11,324 nucleotides of DNA from Larix sibirica (Eukaryota; Streptophyta; Pinopsida; Pinales; Pinaceae), in contig NWUY0300013034.1 of assembly GCA_004151065.3 (NCBI GenBank), forward strand, positions 1 through 11,324. The letters are read 5' to 3'. The translations under genes were made by a program, and so were the position numbers. The notes beneath the pieces were generated by a model, which was not told the origin of the DNA, searched no databases, and saw only the letters and a program-made list of their open reading frames with translations. Below are positions 7,825 to 11,324 of this stretch, one piece after another (the first letter of the stretch is position 1; every line of letters starts with the position of its first letter).

Positions 7825-7858
7825 AAATTCACTATTTAGAGAGAAAATGAAACCATGA

Positions 7859-7868
7859 TTGGATCTTT
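7859..7868. repeat. Candidate target-site duplication of the LINE, 5' side
   Basis: The string ttggatcttt matches tttgatcttt at 5512-5521 at nine of ten bases. It sits about 35 bp beyond the last weak LINE similarity, where a 5' junction would be expected. Confidence 0.45.
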
Positions 7869-8556
7869 AAAACAAAGGGAAGGGTCCTTGGTTTGCTCTT
7901 TTTCAAATTCATTCTTCAAATTTTAATTCTATGTTCATACCATTCTTATTTTTGAAAATATATATTTCCATTATTTTTTAGATTTCAAACTTTTTAATTT
8001 CCAGAATTTTTGTTTTTAGGAATTTCTAGTTTTATGAGTGTGATATGGGAGTTACAAGTAATGTAGTAGTCTATTAGGTGACATGGAAATCACAAAGGAA
8101 CATTTACATATTGATTATTTGAGATTTATTTTCCACTAAACTTTGAAGGGATATAACTTTGTCATACAATGTTCATTTGGGGCCATTAAGAAAAAATAAC
8201 TATTTTTTTTATGTACTTTCCATTTGTGTAAACAAATTTATTGATTTTTTTTTAATGTGATTTTTGGTTTTTAACATTAATTTTTGTATTTGTAAATGTG
8301 TTTAAGTCAAACATAGATAGATGTGCTTATGGGAATGTGGTACTAATTAATTAATGGTGACATCTAAAATCCTAAATACTTTACATAATTAGTTGTTTAG
8401 GAAGAGTAAGGGGAACAAGGGGAACAATTGGGAGACCTTATTAGACACATAGTATTGGATGGCTCACATGTGCATAACCAAACTTCATGCTATGATTTTG
8501 GTTATCCATTTGACATAAGGAGGATTCAATTAAAATGTGCTATCATGTTAAAGGTT
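7869..8556. other. AT-rich non-genic stretch
   Basis: Homopolymer-rich sequence with many T runs. No coding signal, RNA gene or repeat is evident. An open frame from 8428 runs to 8751 on the plus strand but has no recognisable motif and changes register across the 37-bp duplication. Confidence 0.4.
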
Positions 8557-8633
8557 TTGGACATATATGTCATCCACTACATTCAAGATGTGGTTGGACA
8601 TATATGTCATCCACTACATTCAAGATGTGGTTG
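8557..8633. repeat. Perfect 37-bp tandem duplication
   Basis: The units 8557-8593 and 8594-8630 are identical, and the next three bases (8631-8633) still follow the pattern. Each contains ttggacatatatgtcatcc followed by actacattcaagatgtgg. The perfect identity contrasts with the diverged duplications elsewhere and points to a recent event. Confidence 0.95.
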
Positions 8634-8854
8634 TCAATGCCATTATTCATTCAAACTATTGCCCCATGACATAATGGGTTTCTACAATATTCTTCATCCT
8701 CTTGAAAAAAACAAAGTTCCTCCATCTTCACAACTTACTAGGGATGGATGAAGTTGTCATCTACATGGAATACCACTGTAATGCCATCTTCTCATAAATG
8801 TGTATTCATTCCCGTAATTAATATTAAAGTAAAATGCTACAATAGGTTGTATTG

Positions 8855-9134
8855 ATGTTTATTGACCATGTTTTTTGATGTACTTAATGTAGTTATGATA
8901 GCAATTGTAGCATTTAAATTCGTCATTTGTGGGGCATTTATCTAGATGTACCGGGGACCATTAGATTTACTAGGGTCATTTAATGGAGAATTTGTTTGTC
9001 TATTGACTATGTTTATTTATGTACTTAGTGTCATTATTATGATATTTGTAGCATTTAAAGCCATCATCTGTGAGCATTTATATACATGTAATAGGCACCA
9101 TTAGACTTATCAACATCCTTTAATTGAGAATTTA
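8855..9134. repeat. Diverged tandem duplication, period about 140 bp
   Basis: Copies at about 8855-8994 and 8995-9134 share attgac-atgttt, tgatgtactta/tatgtactta, gtagcatttaaa (8908 and 9048), catttgtg/catctgtg, accattaga and taat-gagaattt. Both resemble 5129-5290 in the same orientation and in the same motif order (atttattgatgtgcttaatg, ttatgatggtaatt, acatttaaa, atcatttgcgggg). Confidence 0.75.
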
Positions 9135-9679
9135 TGTGACTTCTTCTTACTTCATGTACGCAAACAAGTTACTTGATAGGTGGGTTTTTATCCCACATTC
9201 ATTATGTCAAGTGGTGTTCTCACTATTGAGGACTACATATTGAGGAAGTCTTGAGGTCATTATCTCAATTGGCATGGATTATCTATCTACAAGATGCCTC
9301 ATTGTAAAATCTTGTGCAAGGTTTCTCTAGAAAGAGGCTTTTGCAAAGTAGCTCAATGTACAGTTCAATGTTTAAGGAGTCTTGAAAACTTCATTGTAAG
9401 ATAGTTTGATAATTAATAAATAACATTAACAATATATATCCCCTTACACATTATAGGAATTTTACCAATATAAACTCTCACCCTCTTGTTTGTTGTATAC
9501 TATTTTATTTATTTTTCTTTATGGTAATGGTTCATATTCATAAATGTTTCGATGGTTATTGACTAACTCTACTCTCTTTTTCTAAAAAGAGGCCTTTAGA
9601 AGGGTTTTAGATTTGCACATTAATTTTTATGTCCCAAAAGAAACCAAAATATGTTCTTCCATAAGACATGTATGTTTTA
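9135..9679. other. Non-genic stretch
   Basis: No gene, RNA or clear repeat found. The sequence is AT-rich with stops in all frames. Confidence 0.4.
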
Positions 9680-9815
9680 TTGAATGAGCATGCATTCCCC
9701 ATAGGGAAGTGATTATTTTTAAATTTATTTCCATATTAAAAGAACACACATTAAGTATTTGGTGAGGCAATTACATTAGATTGAATAAGCATATGCCCCT
9801 AATAGGGAAGTGAGC
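9680..9815. repeat. Direct repeat pair, spacing 101 bp, related to the 127-bp unit at 4.8-5.1 kb
   Basis: ttgaatgagcat at 9680 and ttgaataagcat at 9781 are each followed by a CC-rich spacer and atagggaagtga. The same pairing (ttgaataagc then ggggaagtgagctta) occurs at about 5037-5073 and, more weakly, at 4908-4948. Sequence just after the second copy (about 9870-9945) also recalls the left cluster: attgtaactt, then gtggggaatgtata-cataat-cctt, matching gcggggaatatatgtgcataatccctt at 5259. Confidence 0.55.
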
Positions 9816-10146
9816 TTCGAATTTGTACATATGTGAAAGGCACTAGAGGGAATTTGGAACTTTGTACTTATAATTGTAACTTACTACGGAAAAAACCTTT
9901 GTATTTGATGTGGGGAATGTATACATAATACCTTGATTTTAACCCCTAGAATATAATATATAAGATTATGTAAAAGAGTTATGTTTGATGGGTGTCAGGA
10001 TAGGTGGGATAAATCATGATGACCTTGGCATGATGCAAAAGTGTAGATATGCCTCGTAAATATTCATAGTTTAGAGTAAAGGAAAACTAAAGGAAAAGGC
10101 TTGATTAGTGAATGGTCATCGGTATGAACTATGGACTTGGTTGTTA

Positions 10147-10190
10147 TATTATGTTTAAAATTTATAAAGAATTGAAACTTAAACATAATA
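10147..10190. repeat. Perfect 12-bp inverted repeat, 20-bp loop
   Basis: tattatgtttaa (10147-10158) and ttaaacataata (10179-10190) are exact reverse complements. No T run or gene end adjoins it, so a terminator role is not implied; it may be a chance palindrome in AT-rich DNA or a remnant of a small inverted-repeat element. Confidence 0.7.
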
Positions 10191-11290
10191 GACAGTAAAA
10201 TAATCACTAAAATGGTTGCAAAGGAGCACAAAGGGGCTATGAGTCAATGCAAGGAGGAAATGAAACAAGGCCTATGGATAAATGATCTTTCCCACATTTC
10301 TTTTGGAGTAATTGCGACCTTTTGAACAATCAAAGCCACACATGTCTCATGTAAGAGGAAGAAATATAAAGTGTAAATGTCCTAGAGAGCTCTCTTCTTC
10401 TATCATCCTTCATCTTAGCATGAAAATTTTATCTTCTCTCATGTCCAAAAATACTCCTTGTGATTGAAATGAATACTTGGAAATTGAGGAGATGAGAGCT
10501 TATGGGATCTTGTAACATTCCAATAGTTTGGTCGCTAGTAGAAACTGGGAATTAAATGGTCTTGGTGAGAATTCCATGGTTGTAAGGCAAGCATAGAGAT
10601 TAGGCAAAGTAGAATCTGTTTAACCACATGCATTTGTTGATTATTAATTGTAGATGATACAAATTCCTCCTTACAAGGTTTTACAATAGGCAAATTTACC
10701 AATGGGCTATTCCTATTTGCACTAGAGTACTTGTTAATATGAATTTATCGAGAAATTATGTTGGAGTGAAGGAAATCACTATGATTATGTTGTGATTGGT
10801 TGAGAGGAAGAGCCATGTAGTCAATTAAAGGTTGGTTGAGATGCCTCGAGTACGTAGTGGTATGGTAGTTTAGCCAAGAGTTATTGTGAATTGAATTGAG
10901 TGAGAGATTGATTCCAATCGATTTTCTTTGCCCTTGTGCTCTCATATCCCTAGTTGGGGATGGCATCTACAACATATGCCTATGATTCAATGGTGAACCA
11001 TTTGTTTGTAACCAGTTTGGTGGATTCCATGAACATTGAGGAAAGATAAATACTTATCCAAATTCTTGGGATGATTGTCTCTATTCTACACATTCAATGT
11101 TTAACTTGTGAATTTTGTTAGGATCTGAATTAGATACAAGCCATTTATGCATCAATGGATACATGTGTAGATATATACTATGTGATTATTTATGGAAATA
11201 TGTTTACTGTCAGAATTATAGATCTAGCTAAACTAGCTTACCTATCTATGCAAATAATAACATATCACAGTAAATAAGGACAGAAAGAGA

Positions 11291-11324
11291 ACAAGAGTAC
11301 ACCAGATATATGTGGTTCACCCAA
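11291..11324 (+). repeat. Possible start of a retroelement-type repeat, cut by the window end
   Basis: The end reads acaagagtacaccagatata then tgtggttcacccaa. It resembles a string of the form ACACxAGATTTACGTGGTTC that I associate with widespread plant retroelement repeats. The match is from memory of motif style and the sequence stops here, so it stays tentative. Confidence 0.2.

Larger units (their letters stand above)
5522..7858 (-). mobile_element. 5'-truncated, dead LINE (non-LTR retrotransposon, RNase H-bearing plant L1 type)
   Basis: The element runs on the minus strand. In order it holds the end of the reverse transcriptase with its connection region (about 7824-7085), the zf-RVT zinc-binding domain (6660-6607), the linker with IWKQRN (about 6462), most of an RNase H domain (about 6270-5991), a likely C-terminal tail closing at 5906-5904, some 365 bp of 3' untranslated sequence and an A10 tail (5537-5528). 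ORF1, the endonuclease and the catalytic YxDD part of reverse transcriptase are absent, so only the last 2.3 kb or so of an element that is normally around 6 kb inserted, as is usual when target-primed reverse transcription stops early. At least nine in-frame stops, one frameshift and one internal deletion make it inactive. The 5' boundary rests on the candidate target duplication and on where similarity fades. Confidence 0.8.
9946..11324. other. Non-genic stretch to the window end
   Basis: No protein similarity or RNA gene seen. The minus-strand open frame at 10745-10966 lacks motifs. The stretch contains a short perfect hairpin (10147-10190) and a possible retroelement motif at the end (11291-11324), listed separately. 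Confidence 0.4.

Noticed and set aside
8428-8751. 107-codon plus-strand open frame
   Set aside because: It begins at a non-ATG codon, has no recognisable motif, and the 37-bp duplication inside it changes register, so the repeat is read in two frames. It looks like a chance open frame.
10512-10522. tgtaacattcc, resembling a plant LTR start
   Set aside because: No matching end, TATA box, tract or duplicated flank could be found; a single 11-base resemblance is not enough.

Overview
The window looks like non-genic nuclear DNA from a plant with a large, repeat-rich genome. It is AT-rich, stop codons are dense in every frame, and there is no bacterial-style gene packing. The only recognisable protein families are those of plant LINE retrotransposons that carry a zf-RVT zinc-binding domain and a C-terminal RNase H. 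The old, diverged state of the elements would suit a gymnosperm or another slowly purged genome, but that is an inference. I found no intact gene, tRNA, rRNA or CRISPR array.

Region by region: (1) 434-1830, minus strand, is a decayed coding block. Read 5' to 3' it holds an RNase H domain remnant (1830-1396), a tandem repeat with a period of 228 bp, exactly 76 codons (about 1319-780), and a C-terminal piece with a clean coiled-coil heptad pattern that ends at a stop at 436-434. The last two parts belong to a protein I do not recognise. (2) 1831-2680 shows nothing definite. (3) About 2686-2911, minus strand, is a possible LTR end with a TATA box. (4) 2922-4583 has no gene. (5) 4584-5500 is a run of four different local tandem duplications with periods of about 95, 127, 71 and 87 bp. 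(6) 5522-7858, minus strand, is a 5'-truncated, dead LINE. It keeps the end of the reverse transcriptase, zf-RVT and most of RNase H, followed by a likely 3' UTR and an A10 tail, and it is flanked by a possible 10-bp target-site duplication. (7) 7869-8556 has no gene. (8) 8557-9945 contains a perfect 37-bp tandem duplication and a second set of diverged repeats related to those at 4.8-5.3 kb. (9) 9946-11324 has no gene, only a 12-bp-arm hairpin and a possible retroelement motif at the very end.

Nothing here is likely to act as a working gene set. The story is one of insertion, local duplication and decay: nearly all in-frame stops in the recognisable coding remnants can be explained as single C-to-T or G-to-A changes from Trp or Gln codons, often at CHG sites, as expected of long-methylated plant transposons.
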